Assembly: GCF_009859475.1 (NCBI RefSeq)
Contig: NZ_CP044549.1
Location: 124,001-188,000 of the forward strand
Origin: Hydrogenophaga sp. BPS33
GTDB taxonomy: Bacteria > Pseudomonadota > Gammaproteobacteria > Burkholderiales > Burkholderiaceae_C
DNA: 64,000 bases
Direction of reading: 5' to 3'
Below are positions 42,138 through 51,346 of this stretch, piece by piece (within the stretch, counting starts at the first letter, position 1; every line of letters begins with the position of its first letter). The position numbers and the translations under genes were made by a program. Below the pieces are notes generated by a model. That model did no database searches, was not told the DNA's origin, and saw only the letters and a program-made list of their open reading frames with translations.

Positions 42138-42578
42138 ATGGACATTCGACACATCTTTCACTTGCGCGAACTCGCGCACTCCCGCGCCGGCGACAAGGGC
42201 GACACGAGCAACGTGGCCGTCATCGCCTACCGCGACGCGTTCTTTCCCCTCATCACCGAGCAGGTCACGGTGGACGCCGTGCGCGCGCACTTCGGCGATC
42301 TGGTCAAGGGTCAGATCCGCTGCTACTCCCTGCCGCAGTTCAGCGCGCTGAACTTCGTGCTGGAGGCGTCGCTCGGTGGCGGCGTCACGCGCTCGCTCTC
42401 GCTCGATCCGCACGGCAAGTCCTACTCCGCCCTCATCCTGACCTTGCCGATCCTGGTCGACGGGGCCACCGCCGCCGCCCTGCGCGAGGCCGGGCGCTCA
42501 CCGATCGAGGCCGGCTTGCTCGAGCGGCTGCACGCGCTCGGCCGCTTGCCCACCCCTGTTCAGAAAGCCCTGGCCTGA
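42138..42578 (+). CDS. AtuA-associated small protein (ferredoxin-fold AtuA-like domain)
   Basis: 146 aa. HLRELAHSRAGDKGDTSNVAVIAY is the signature of the small domain that in some organisms is fused to the C-terminus of DUF1446; GQIRCYSLPQFSALNFVLEASLGGGVTRSLSLDPHGKS follows. Here it is a separate gene after the large one. ATG 42138 is supported by CCGGAGG ten bases upstream; the earlier in-frame ATG at 42072 belongs to the interspersed repeat. Its stop overlaps the next gene's ATG by one base. Confidence 0.85.
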   Translation: MDIRHIFHLRELAHSRAGDKGDTSNVAVIAYRDAFFPLITEQVTVDAVRAHFGDLVKGQIRCYSLPQFSALNFVLEASLGGGVTRSLSLDPHGKSYSALILTLPILVDGATAAALREAGRSPIEAGLLERLHALGRLPTPVQKALA

Positions 42579-43591
42579 TGTACTCCGACCAACGCACTCT
42601 GGCCGTCGAGCGCGTGCGCCTCTCGCTCGAAGATGCCACCCGCATCTCGCACGAAGCGCTGCTGCGCGTCGGCTACGCGGATGATGACGCGCGCGTGGTG
42701 ACCGATCACCTGATCGACGCGGCCGCCTGCGGCTACGAATACTCCGGCTTGCCCAAGATCCTGGAGATCGTCGAAGCGGCGCGCACCAAGAACACCCGCC
42801 ACCCGCGGCAATGGCTCAAGGAAACACCCATGTCCGCGCTGCTCGACGGCGGCCACCACGTCGGCATGGTCACCATGCACCACGCGACCGACCGGGTCAT
42901 CGAACTGGCGCAACGGCAAGGCTTTGGCATCGTCGGCGTCACGCGCAGCTGGATGTCGGGTCGCAGCGCCTATTACATGGAACGCGTGGCGCGCAGCGGC
43001 CTGGTGGGCTTTCACTCGGTGAGTTCGGCCAGCCTGGTGGCGCCGCCGGGCGGGGCCAGGCCATCGATGGGAACCAACCCGATCGCCTTCGGCTTTCCCG
43101 GCCAGCCCGACCCGCTCATCATCGACATCGGCACATCCGCCATCATGGGCACCGAGTTCGGCCTGATCCGCCGCCGCGGCGAACCGCTGCCTGAAGGCGT
43201 GGCGCTGGACGCGCAAGGCAGGCCCACGCGCAACGCCGAGGCCGCCCGCCTGGGGTCCTTCCTGCCGCTGGCTGGCCACAAGGGCTTTGCGCTGGCGCTG
43301 GCCGGCAAGGCGTTGGGCATCCTGGCGGGCTCGGCGCTGAACGAGGCCAAGGACTATGGCTACCTGATCCTGGCGTTCCAGCCCGGCCTGCTCATGCCGC
43401 GCGACGAATTCGAACGCGAGCTGCGCGAGATGCTGGAACGCGTGAAGGCCACGCCGCGGCAGGACGGCGTCTCGGAGATCCGCATCCCCTCGGAACGCTC
43501 GTTCCGCGACCGGCGCCGCAACACGGTCGAAGGCATCGAGATCGACGCGCCCATTCTTCAAGCGATCGAAGCGCTGGGCCGGACCGCATGA
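42578..43591 (+). CDS. Ldh-family (malate/L-lactate/ureidoglycolate type) NAD(P) dehydrogenase
   Basis: 337 aa. LSLEDATRISHEALLRVGYADDDARVVTDHLIDAAACGY gives the family N-terminus, GIVGVTRSWMSGRSAYYMERVAR the cofactor region, and MGTNPIAFGFPG the usual signature; the segment LAGHKGFALALAGKALG carries the conserved H-K-G-F. Unlike Rossmann dehydrogenases, this fold binds NAD(P) in its own way. Oxidises 2-hydroxyacids or reduces cyclic imines. Coupled on both sides. Confidence 0.86.
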   Translation: MYSDQRTLAVERVRLSLEDATRISHEALLRVGYADDDARVVTDHLIDAAACGYEYSGLPKILEIVEAARTKNTRHPRQWLKETPMSALLDGGHHVGMVTMHHATDRVIELAQRQGFGIVGVTRSWMSGRSAYYMERVARSGLVGFHSVSSASLVAPPGGARPSMGTNPIAFGFPGQPDPLIIDIGTSAIMGTEFGLIRRRGEPLPEGVALDAQGRPTRNAEAARLGSFLPLAGHKGFALALAGKALGILAGSALNEAKDYGYLILAFQPGLLMPRDEFERELREMLERVKATPRQDGVSEIRIPSERSFRDRRRNTVEGIEIDAPILQAIEALGRTA

Positions 43592-44373
43592 ACGCACCGG
43601 CGCCGCGCATGCCCTGCCTGTTCCTCGGGCACGGCTCACCCTTGAACGTGCTCGACGACAACCCGTTCACCCGCACCTGGCAGCGCCTGGGCCGCGAGCT
43701 GCCGCGGCCGCGCGCCATCCTGGCCGTCTCCGCGCACTGGTGCACCCATGGCGTGGGCGTGACCGCGATGGTGCAACCGCCCACCCTGCACGACTTCGGC
43801 GGCTTCTCGCGCGAGATGTTCGAGATCCAATACCCCGCACCCGGCAGTCCGGCGCTGGCGGCCCGCGTGGCGCAACTGCTGGCGCCGAAGGACGTGGTGC
43901 AGGACCACGCCTGGGGCCTGGACCACGGCACCTGGTCGGTGCTCTGCAAGGCCTATCCCGCCGCCGACATTCCGGTGGTGCAGCTCAGCCTGGACATGCG
44001 GCGCACGCCCGGGCAGCACCTGCAGACCGGCCGCCAGCTCGCACCCCTGCGCGACGAAAGCGTGCTCATCCTGGGCAGTGGCAACGTGGTGCACAACCTG
44101 ATGACGCACCGCCGCGGCGAGGCCTTCGCCTACGACTGGGCCGAACGCTTCAACGACCAGGTGCGCGAACGCCTGCTGGCGGGCGACCACGAGGCGCTGG
44201 CCGACGACGCCTGGCTTGGCGACGCCGGCCGCCTGAGCGTGCCCACGCCCGAGCACTATCTGCCTCTGCTGGTGGTGGCCGGCGCGGCAGGGGCCGACGC
44301 GCCGACGGTAGAAATCGACGGCGTGCTGGGCGGCTCCATCGGCATGCTCAGCGTGAGCTTCGGACGGCACTGA
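43588..44373 (+). CDS. LigB-type extradiol dioxygenase (DODA/YgiD-like)
   Basis: 261 aa. Metal and active-site motifs: LFLGHGSPLN (H15), AVSAHWCTHG (H50), LHDFGGFS, GLDHGTWSVL (H113), and GSGNVVHNL (H169). This is the class III extradiol fold used by DOPA 4,5-dioxygenase and LigB. Length and single-chain form fit the YgiD/DODA branch. Its ATG overlaps the Ldh-family stop. Likely opens a catechol-type ring that feeds the lactonase at the head of the operon. Confidence 0.87.
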   Translation: MNAPAPRMPCLFLGHGSPLNVLDDNPFTRTWQRLGRELPRPRAILAVSAHWCTHGVGVTAMVQPPTLHDFGGFSREMFEIQYPAPGSPALAARVAQLLAPKDVVQDHAWGLDHGTWSVLCKAYPAADIPVVQLSLDMRRTPGQHLQTGRQLAPLRDESVLILGSGNVVHNLMTHRRGEAFAYDWAERFNDQVRERLLAGDHEALADDAWLGDAGRLSVPTPEHYLPLLVVAGAAGADAPTVEIDGVLGGSIGMLSVSFGRH

Positions 44374-44453
44374 CCCCACACCATCCTGACCCCGCGCCAT
44401 CCACCGGGCAGGCATAGGCGGCGTCGATGGCTCGCATCAGCCGGAGGGATCTA

Positions 44454-44480
44454 CTGCGGCCCGCAGCCGCTCCCTATACT
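44454..44480 (+). promoter_or_regulatory. Candidate promoter with palindrome at -35, upstream of the molybdoenzyme operon
   Basis: CTGCGG-C-CCGCAG (44454-44466), perfect 6-bp arms, followed after eight bases by a TATACT -10-like hexamer (44475-44480). It lies 67 bp upstream of the small-subunit start. The palindrome replaces a recognisable -35, as expected for regulated promoters. Confidence 0.35.
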
Positions 44481-44546
44481 GGTTTTTCCCGCGTTGTTTC
44501 CCCGACTGGCCCCAGGAACGCTGCGGCCGGCGAACATGGCCCCTCC

Positions 44547-46010
44547 ATGACCGAACCGATCCGCTTTTTCCACCGTGGTGCCGTGCACGAAGTTGCGGGC
44601 GTCTCGCCCACGCGCACCCTCCTGCAACACCTGCGCGAAGACCTGCATTGCACCGGCACCAAGGAAGGCTGCGCCGAGGGCGACTGCGGCGCATGCACCG
44701 TGGTCGTGGGACAGCTCGACGGCGATCGGGTGGCGCTACGCTCGGTCAACGCCTGCATCCAGTTCATGCCCACCCTGGACGGCCAGGCGCTGTTCACCGT
44801 GGAAGACCTGGAGCAGCCGGGCGGCCAACTCCATCCGGTGCAACAGGCCATGGTGGCGTGCCACGGCTCGCAATGCGGCTTCTGCACACCGGGCTTCGTG
44901 ATGTCGCTGTGGAACCTCTACCTGCAACGCGACGCGGCGGATGCGCCCGCGCCGCGCCATGAGATTGACCGGGCGCTCTCGGGCAACCTGTGCCGCTGCA
45001 CGGGGTACCGCCCTATCATCGATGCCGCGCAGCGCATGGGCGAACTGCCGCACGTGGCCTTTGATCGCGCGGCATTGGCCGAAGCGCTGCGCCCGCTGGC
45101 GCGCCAGGCCACGTTTTCCTACAGCGCCGAAGGCCGCAGCTTCCACGCGCCGCGCACGCTGGCCGAGCTGCTCGCGCTGCGCCAGGCCCTGCCCGAAGCC
45201 CGGCTCATCGCCGGCACCACCGACGTCGCGCTGTGGGTCACCAAGCAGCTGCGCGAGCTGGGCGATCTGATCTACGTGAACGAAGTCGCCGAACTCAAGG
45301 CCCTCACCGAACGCGACGGCCATCTCGTGGTCGGCGCGGCGGTGTCGCTGGAGTCGGCCTACGCCGCCATCGCCGAACGCTGGCCGACCCTGCGCACGTT
45401 CTGGCAACGCTTCGCCTCGCTGCCCATCCGCCACGCCGGCACGCTGGGTGGCAACGTGGCCAATGGCTCGCCCATCGGCGACTCCATGCCCTGGCTGATC
45501 GCGCTGGGCGCGCAGGTCGAACTGGTGGGCGCGAAGGGTGCTCGCCTGCTGGCTCTGGAAGACTTCTACCTGGGCTACCAGCGCAAGGACTTGCAACCGG
45601 ACGAGGTCGTGGCCGCCGTGCATGTGCCCCTGCCCGCCGAGGACCTGCGCTTTCGCGCCTACAAGCTGTCCAAGCGCTTCGACCAGGACATCTCCGCCGT
45701 GTGCGCAGCCTTTGCCCTGCGGCTGGACGACCGCGGCACGGTGGTGGACGCGCGCATCGCCTACGGCGGCATGTCGCAGCGGCCTCAGCGCGCCGCGCAG
45801 GCCGAGGCCGCCCTGCGCGGCCAAGCCTGGAGCGAGGCCGCGTTGGCGCAGGCCGAAGCCGCGCTCGCGCGCGACTTCACGCCCTTGAGCGACTTGCGCG
45901 CCAGCAGCGGCTACCGCATGCGCACCGCGCAGAACCTGATGCGCCGCTGCTGGCTGGAGACGCGCCCGCACGCCCCGCTGCCCGAACAAGCCCTCAACGC
46001 TTTTGCCTGA
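44547..46010 (+). CDS. xdhA: Xanthine-dehydrogenase-type small subunit (2Fe-2S and FAD domains)
   Basis: 487 aa. N-terminal plant-type ferredoxin ([15 protein letters not shown]), second 2Fe-2S domain ([17 protein letters not shown] and [12 protein letters not shown]), then FAD domain ([37 protein letters not shown]) and CO-dehydrogenase flavoprotein C-terminus. XdhA layout with Fe-S and FAD on one chain. ATG 44547 matches the family N-terminus; an in-frame ATG 40 codons earlier would run through the promoter. Transfers electrons from the molybdenum subunit to NAD+. Confidence 0.92.
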   Translation: MTEPIRFFHRGAVHEVAGVSPTRTLLQHLREDLHCTGTKEGCAEGDCGACTVVVGQLDGDRVALRSVNACIQFMPTLDGQALFTVEDLEQPGGQLHPVQQAMVACHGSQCGFCTPGFVMSLWNLYLQRDAADAPAPRHEIDRALSGNLCRCTGYRPIIDAAQRMGELPHVAFDRAALAEALRPLARQATFSYSAEGRSFHAPRTLAELLALRQALPEARLIAGTTDVALWVTKQLRELGDLIYVNEVAELKALTERDGHLVVGAAVSLESAYAAIAERWPTLRTFWQRFASLPIRHAGTLGGNVANGSPIGDSMPWLIALGAQVELVGAKGARLLALEDFYLGYQRKDLQPDEVVAAVHVPLPAEDLRFRAYKLSKRFDQDISAVCAAFALRLDDRGTVVDARIAYGGMSQRPQRAAQAEAALRGQAWSEAALAQAEAALARDFTPLSDLRASSGYRMRTAQNLMRRCWLETRPHAPLPEQALNAFA

Positions 46011-46012
46011 CC

Positions 46013-48364
46013 ATGCGACACAACATGGCCCAACACCCTTCGACCGGCAGTGCCACCGCGTGGGCCCAGGTCGGCCTTTCCCAGCCGCACGAGTCGGCCG
46101 AGCTGCACGTGCGCGGACAGGCCACCTATGTGGACGACATTCCCGAACTGCAAGGCACGCTGCACGCCGCGCTCGGCCTCTCGCAAAAGGCCCATGCCGA
46201 CATCGAGTCGATCGACCTGGACGCGGTGCGCCGCGCGCGCGGCGTGGTCGCCGTGTTCACGGCGCGCGACATTCCGGGCACCAACGACTGCGGCCCGATC
46301 GTGCACGACGACCCGGTGCTCGCGGACGGCCTGGTGCAGTACGTGGGCCAGCCGATCTTCGTGGTGGCCGCCGACACGCACGAGAACGCCCGCCGCGCCG
46401 CGCGGCTCGCCCAGGTGAAGTACCGCGAACGCCCGGCCGTGCTCGACACGGCGGCCGCGCGCGCGGCCGGTACATCGGTCGTGCCCGCGCTGCACCTGCA
46501 ACGCGGCAACTTTGCCGAGGCGCTGGCGACCGCACCGCACACCTTGAGCGGCGAGTTCCAGGTGGGCGGCCAGGAGCACTTCTACCTCGAGGGCCAGGTG
46601 TCCTATGCCATCCCGCGCGAAGGCGGCGGCATGCGGGTGCACTGCTCGACCCAGGCTCCCTCTGAAATGCAGCAGATGGTGGCGCACGCGCTGGCGCTGC
46701 CCGCGCACGACGTGAGCGTGGAGTGCCGGCGCATGGGTGGCGGCTTTGGCGGCAAGGAATCGCAGTCCGCGTTGTGGGCCATCGCGGCGGCGCTGTGCGC
46801 TTCGAAGCTGCGGCGTCCGGTGAAGCTGCGCGCCGACCGCGACGACGACATGCTGGTCTCGGGCAAGCGCCACCCGTTCGACTACACCTACACCGTGGGC
46901 TTCGACGGCGAGGGCCGCATCCTCGCAGCCCAGGTGCACATGCTCCTGCAGGCCGGCTTCTCCGCCGACCTCTCCGGCTCGGTGGCCACGCGCGCGGTGC
47001 TGCATTTCGACAATGCGTACTACCTGCCCGACGTGGACATCACCGCCGTGTGCTGCCGCACCCACACCCAGTCCAACACCGCCTTTCGAGGCTTCGGCAG
47101 CCCGCAGGGCGCGCTGGTGATGGAGCACATCGTCGAAGACATCGCGCGCCGCCTGGGCAAGGATGCACTGGACGTGCGCAAGGCCAACTTCTACGGCCGC
47201 GACGATGCCGAAGGCCGCAACGTCACACACTATGGCCAGAAATTGGAAGACAACGTCATCCACGCATTGATGGACGAGCTCGAGGCCAGCAGCGGCTACC
47301 GCCAGCGCCGCGCGGCCATCGAGGCCTTCAATGCCACCAGTCCGGTATTGAAGAAAGGCATCGCGGTCGCGCCGATGAAGTTCGGCATTTCCTTCGCCGT
47401 CACCCACTGGAACCAGGCCGGTGCGCTGGTCCACGTGTACCTGGACGGCTCGGTGCTGGTCAACCACGGCGGCACGGAAATGGGGCAGGGACTCAACACC
47501 AAGGTGGCCCAGGTGGTCGCACACGAACTCGGCCTGGACCTCGCGCGCGTGCGCGTGACCGCCACCGACACCAGCAAGGTCGCCAACACCTCGGCCACGG
47601 CCGCGTCCACCGGCGCCGACCTCAACGGACGGGCGGCGCAGAACGCGGCCGAACAGATCCGCCAGCGGCTGGCGGCCCTGGCGGCACAGGAATACGGCGG
47701 CCCGGCGCAAGACGTGCGCTTCTCTGGCGGCCAGGTGCACGCCAACGGCCATACCGTCGACTTCGCCACCCTGGTGGCCAAGGCCTATCTGCTGCGCATC
47801 CAGCTCTGGTCCGACGGCTTCTTCGCCACGCCGGGCATCCATTGGGACAAACACACCATGCAGGGCCGGCCCTACGCCTACTTCGTGTACGGCGCGGCCG
47901 TGTCCGAAGTGGTGGTGGACACGCTCACTGGCGAATGGAAGCTGCTGCGGGCCGACGTGCTGCACGACGTGGGCCAATCGCTGAACCCGGCCATCGACAT
48001 CGGCCAGATCGAAGGCGGCTTCATCCAGGGCATGGGCTGGCTCACCACGGAGGAGTTGAAGTGGAATGCCGAGGGCAGGCTCACCACGCACGCGCCCTCG
48101 ACCTACAAGGTGCCCGCCATCTCCGACTGCCCTTCGGACTTTCGCGTGCGGCTGTACGCGAACACCAACCACAGCGAAGGCGGCCTGCACCGCTCCAAGG
48201 CCGTGGGCGAACCGCCGCTGCTGCTGCCGTTCTCGGTGTTCTTCGCCATCCGCGATGCGGTGGCCAGCGTGGGCCCCAAGGGCGTGCTGCCGCCACTGAA
48301 CGCGCCGGCCACGGGCGAGGAGATCCTGCGCGTGGTCGATCTGATGCGCGCGGCCCATTCCTGA
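46013..48364 (+). CDS. xdhB: Xanthine-dehydrogenase-type molybdopterin subunit
   Basis: 783 aa. Molybdopterin motifs RMGGGFGGKESQ and TAFRGFGSPQGAL, the latter carrying the arginine that anchors xanthine in xanthine oxidoreductases; NHGGTEMGQGLNTKVAQV; and RSKAVGEPPLLL with the catalytic glutamate. SATAASTGADLNGRA is the usual MPT-phosphate site. Xanthine dehydrogenase is the best reading; another purine or N-heterocycle hydroxylase is possible. No xdhC insertion chaperone is seen before the LysR gene that follows. Confidence 0.9.
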   Translation: MRHNMAQHPSTGSATAWAQVGLSQPHESAELHVRGQATYVDDIPELQGTLHAALGLSQKAHADIESIDLDAVRRARGVVAVFTARDIPGTNDCGPIVHDDPVLADGLVQYVGQPIFVVAADTHENARRAARLAQVKYRERPAVLDTAAARAAGTSVVPALHLQRGNFAEALATAPHTLSGEFQVGGQEHFYLEGQVSYAIPREGGGMRVHCSTQAPSEMQQMVAHALALPAHDVSVECRRMGGGFGGKESQSALWAIAAALCASKLRRPVKLRADRDDDMLVSGKRHPFDYTYTVGFDGEGRILAAQVHMLLQAGFSADLSGSVATRAVLHFDNAYYLPDVDITAVCCRTHTQSNTAFRGFGSPQGALVMEHIVEDIARRLGKDALDVRKANFYGRDDAEGRNVTHYGQKLEDNVIHALMDELEASSGYRQRRAAIEAFNATSPVLKKGIAVAPMKFGISFAVTHWNQAGALVHVYLDGSVLVNHGGTEMGQGLNTKVAQVVAHELGLDLARVRVTATDTSKVANTSATAASTGADLNGRAAQNAAEQIRQRLAALAAQEYGGPAQDVRFSGGQVHANGHTVDFATLVAKAYLLRIQLWSDGFFATPGIHWDKHTMQGRPYAYFVYGAAVSEVVVDTLTGEWKLLRADVLHDVGQSLNPAIDIGQIEGGFIQGMGWLTTEELKWNAEGRLTTHAPSTYKVPAISDCPSDFRVRLYANTNHSEGGLHRSKAVGEPPLLLPFSVFFAIRDAVASVGPKGVLPPLNAPATGEEILRVVDLMRAAHS

Positions 48365-48372
48365 TTGCACCC

Positions 48373-49329
48373 ATGCTCTCGTCCATCGCCCTGCGCCATT
48401 TCGCCGAGGTCGCGCGCTGCGGATCCTTGCGGCTGGCCTCCGATCGCCTGTTCGTCGCGGGCTCCGCCATCAGCCGGCAGCTGGCCTTGCTGGAAGAGGA
48501 GTTCGGCCTGCCCCTGTTCGAGCGCGGGCGCGGCAAGACGTCCATGCGGCTCACGCCCGCCGGCGAGGTCCTGATGAACCTCGTGCGCAAGCTGGAGGCC
48601 GAAGAGGAAAACACGCGCGCGGCCATGCACGCGCTCAAGCACCCGCAGCGCGAGGTGATCCGCATGGGCGTGCCCGAGTCGCAGACGCAGGAGTTCATGC
48701 CCATCTTCCTGACCGACTTCCGCCGCCGCCACCCCGAGGTGGATTTCGACGTGCGCCTGGCCACGTCCACCCGCCTCATGGAGCTGCTGCGGGAAGACGA
48801 GCTCGATGTGGCGCTGGTGTTCAACGCACTGATGCTGCCGGGCGTGCGCGCGGTGTACGAACGCCCGCTCAAGACCTGCCTCCTGGTGGCGCACGACCAT
48901 CCGCTGGCCCAACGCGCCAAAGTCCGGCTGGAAGACTGCGCGGGCTATCCCATGGCCTTGCCGGACGCCTCGCTGGACCTGATGCGCGTGAACGACGAGA
49001 CCTTCGTGCGCGCCGGCATTCGGCCCGATCGCGCGCTCGTGAGCAACTCCTACGAGCTGTTGCGCTCGACCTGCGCCGCCGGCATGGCGGTGGCGGTGCT
49101 CTCCGAGCCCTTGAGCCACCGCGCGGCCGAGGAACGCGCGTTGCGCTACCTACCGCTGGTGGACGCGCGTCCGCGCACGTTCGGGGCCTTTCTCAAACAA
49201 GGTCGCCTGCTCACGCCCACGGCGTGCACCTTCGTCGACGAGCTCGTGGGCGTGCTGCGGGAGGTAGAGGCCGAGCCCGCGCCGGCACCCGCCGCGCGAC
49301 GTTCGCGCAAAGGCAACAAGCCGCTCTAA
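48373..49329 (+). CDS. LysR-family transcriptional regulator
   Basis: 318 aa. HTH at residues 3-62 (ALRHFAEVARCGSLRLASDRLFVAGSAISRQLALLEEEFG), then two-lobed effector domain (MGVPESQTQEFMPIFLTDFRRRHPEV). Basic C-terminal tail RRSRKGNKPL. Eight bp after xdhB and in the same direction, so it may autoregulate with the molybdoenzyme operon or control the flavin monooxygenase downstream. Confidence 0.9.
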   Translation: MLSSIALRHFAEVARCGSLRLASDRLFVAGSAISRQLALLEEEFGLPLFERGRGKTSMRLTPAGEVLMNLVRKLEAEEENTRAAMHALKHPQREVIRMGVPESQTQEFMPIFLTDFRRRHPEVDFDVRLATSTRLMELLREDELDVALVFNALMLPGVRAVYERPLKTCLLVAHDHPLAQRAKVRLEDCAGYPMALPDASLDLMRVNDETFVRAGIRPDRALVSNSYELLRSTCAAGMAVAVLSEPLSHRAAEERALRYLPLVDARPRTFGAFLKQGRLLTPTACTFVDELVGVLREVEAEPAPAPAARRSRKGNKPL

Positions 49330-49399
49330 TCTTTAAAATGGACGCGGGCACGTGGGGCTCGGACACTGCTTCCGAACCACTTCCACAGGAGCCCCGACG

Positions 49400-50800
49400 A
49401 TGACCAACAAGCGCCGCGAAGGCATGCTCAAACTGGGCGCGCTGATCCACCCCACCGGCAACCACGTGGCCTCGTGGTTGCACCCCGAATCGCAGGTCGA
49501 TGCCGGCACCAACTTTCAGCACTACGTGCAAGTGGCGCAGATCGCCGAGCGCGGCAAGCTCGACTGCATCTTCTTCGCCGACGCGGTCGCGGTGCGCGAC
49601 GGCAACCTCGACGTGCTCAGCCGCTGGCCGCAGTACATGGTGTTCTTCGAACCCACGACGCTCATCGCCGGCCTGGCCGCGATGACGAAAAACATCGGCT
49701 TCATCGCCACCGCGACGACCAGCTACAACGAGCCCTACAACGTCGCGCGGCGCTTCGCCTCGCTGGACCACATCAGTGGCGGGCGCGCCGGCTGGAACCT
49801 GGTGACCTCGGCCAACCTTAGCGAGGCTTACAACTTCGGCCGCGACGAGCACTACGAGCACGGTTTTCGCTACGAGCGCGCCAAGGAATTCGCCGACGTC
49901 GTGCGCGGCCTGTGGGACAGCTGGGACGACGACGCCTTCCTGCGCGACCGCGCCACGGCGCGTTACTTCGACCCGCAGAAGGTGCACACCCTGAACCACG
50001 TGGGCGAGCACTTCAAGGTACGCGGCCCGCTCAACCTGGCCCGCCCACCCCAAGGCCACCCGGTGATCGCGCAGGCCGGCTCGTCGGAGGCGGGCAAGGA
50101 ACTGGCGGCCGAAACCGCCGAGCTGGTGTTCACCTCGGCCCCTACGCTGGAGAAGAGCCGCGAGTTCTACCAGGACGTGAAGGGCCGCATGCCGCGCTAC
50201 GGCCGCCACCCCGATGCCTTGAAGATCCTGCCCGGCCTCAACCCTATCGTGGGCCGCACCGAAGCCGAAGCGCGGGAGAAACACGACTACCTGCAAAGCC
50301 TGATCCAACCAGAGGTTGGTCTGGAGATGCTCAAGGCCGTCGTGGGCAGCTTTGATCTCAGCCAATGCGATCTGGACAAGCCCCTGCCCGAGGGCATTCC
50401 GGAAACCAACTCGTCCAAGTCGTCGCTGCAGCACCTCTACCGCATGAGCAAGGAAGACGGCTTGACGCTGCGCCAGCTGGTCCAGCGTTACGCCGGCGCG
50501 CGCGGCCAGCGCACGATCGTGGGCACGCCCGAGCAGATCGCCGACGACATGGAGCGCTGGTTCCAGAGCGAGGCGGTCGACGGTTTCCTGCTGCAGCCGC
50601 CGTACTTGCCAGGCGGGCTGGAAGACTTCACCACCCAGGTGATTCCGGAGCTGCTGGCGCGCGGGCTGTTCCGCCGCGAATACGAAGGCCAGACGCTGCG
50701 CGAGAACCTCGGTCTGCAACGACCCGCGAGCCGCTACGCAGGAACGGGAGCGGGAACGGCCACGGCCTCAACTCCCGCCACGGCCGAGGTGGCACCGTGA
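49400..50800 (+). CDS. Luciferase-like flavin-dependent monooxygenase (NtaA/SnaA/DszA family)
   Basis: 466 aa. KLGALIHPTGNHVASWLHPESQ, HYVQVAQIAERGKLDCIFFADAV, FFEPTTLIAGLAAMTKNIGF and SGGRAGWNLVTSANLSEAYNFG are the hallmark segments of this FMNH2-using group, which acts on EDTA/nitrilotriacetate, pristinamycin, dibenzothiophene sulfone or alkyl chains. The reductase partner is the next gene (GTGA overlap), giving a complete two-component system. AGGAG precedes ATG 49400. Ala/Thr-rich tail of about 20 residues. Confidence 0.9.
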   Translation: MTNKRREGMLKLGALIHPTGNHVASWLHPESQVDAGTNFQHYVQVAQIAERGKLDCIFFADAVAVRDGNLDVLSRWPQYMVFFEPTTLIAGLAAMTKNIGFIATATTSYNEPYNVARRFASLDHISGGRAGWNLVTSANLSEAYNFGRDEHYEHGFRYERAKEFADVVRGLWDSWDDDAFLRDRATARYFDPQKVHTLNHVGEHFKVRGPLNLARPPQGHPVIAQAGSSEAGKELAAETAELVFTSAPTLEKSREFYQDVKGRMPRYGRHPDALKILPGLNPIVGRTEAEAREKHDYLQSLIQPEVGLEMLKAVVGSFDLSQCDLDKPLPEGIPETNSSKSSLQHLYRMSKEDGLTLRQLVQRYAGARGQRTIVGTPEQIADDMERWFQSEAVDGFLLQPPYLPGGLEDFTTQVIPELLARGLFRREYEGQTLRENLGLQRPASRYAGTGAGTATASTPATAEVAP

Positions 50801-51309
50801 GCGGCGCGATGGCCGTGGCGTCGCCCGAGCGCGCCAGTTTTCGCCAGGCCATGCGGCGCATGGCCTCGACCGTGAGCATCATCGCGGCCGAGCACGGCGG
50901 CCAGCGTGGCGGGCTCGCGGCCACCTCGCTCACATCCGTCTCCGCCGACCCGCCCACGGTGCTGGTCTGCATCAACCACAGCGCCTCGGCGTTTGCGCTG
51001 GTGCGCGCGGCCGGCCAGTTCTCGGCCAACATGCTGGGCTGCGACCAGCGCGCGATCGGCGACGGTTTTGGTGGACAAGGTCCGCGCGAGGAACGTTTCG
51101 CGCGCGGGCAATGGGTGCACGACGACACCGGCACACCCTACCTGCTGGCGACGCAGGCGACGCTGATCTGCCGCGTGGTGGAAGAACTGCCCTACGCCAC
51201 GCACACGATCTTTCTCGCCGAGGTGGTGCGCACCTTGGTGAGCGAGCACGTCGATCCGCTGCTGTACGCCGATGGGCGCTACGGCAGCGTGCAACTCGAA
51301 GTAGCCTGA
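50797..51309 (+). CDS. Flavin reductase (two-component monooxygenase partner)
   Basis: 170 aa. FRQAMRRMASTVSIIAAEHGGQRGGLAATSLTSVSADPPTVLVCINHSASAFALV is the flavin reductase (HpaC/NtaB-like) domain start; FSANMLGCDQRAIGDGF follows. GTG 50797 overlaps the monooxygenase stop; ATG 50809 is an alternative. Supplies FMNH2 to the preceding monooxygenase. Convergent with the TRAP genes 38 bp away. Confidence 0.9.
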   Translation: MSGAMAVASPERASFRQAMRRMASTVSIIAAEHGGQRGGLAATSLTSVSADPPTVLVCINHSASAFALVRAAGQFSANMLGCDQRAIGDGFGGQGPREERFARGQWVHDDTGTPYLLATQATLICRVVEELPYATHTIFLAEVVRTLVSEHVDPLLYADGRYGSVQLEVA

Positions 51310-51346
51310 CCCTCACTGCCCCCCCATGCGCAAGCCCACACCGCCA

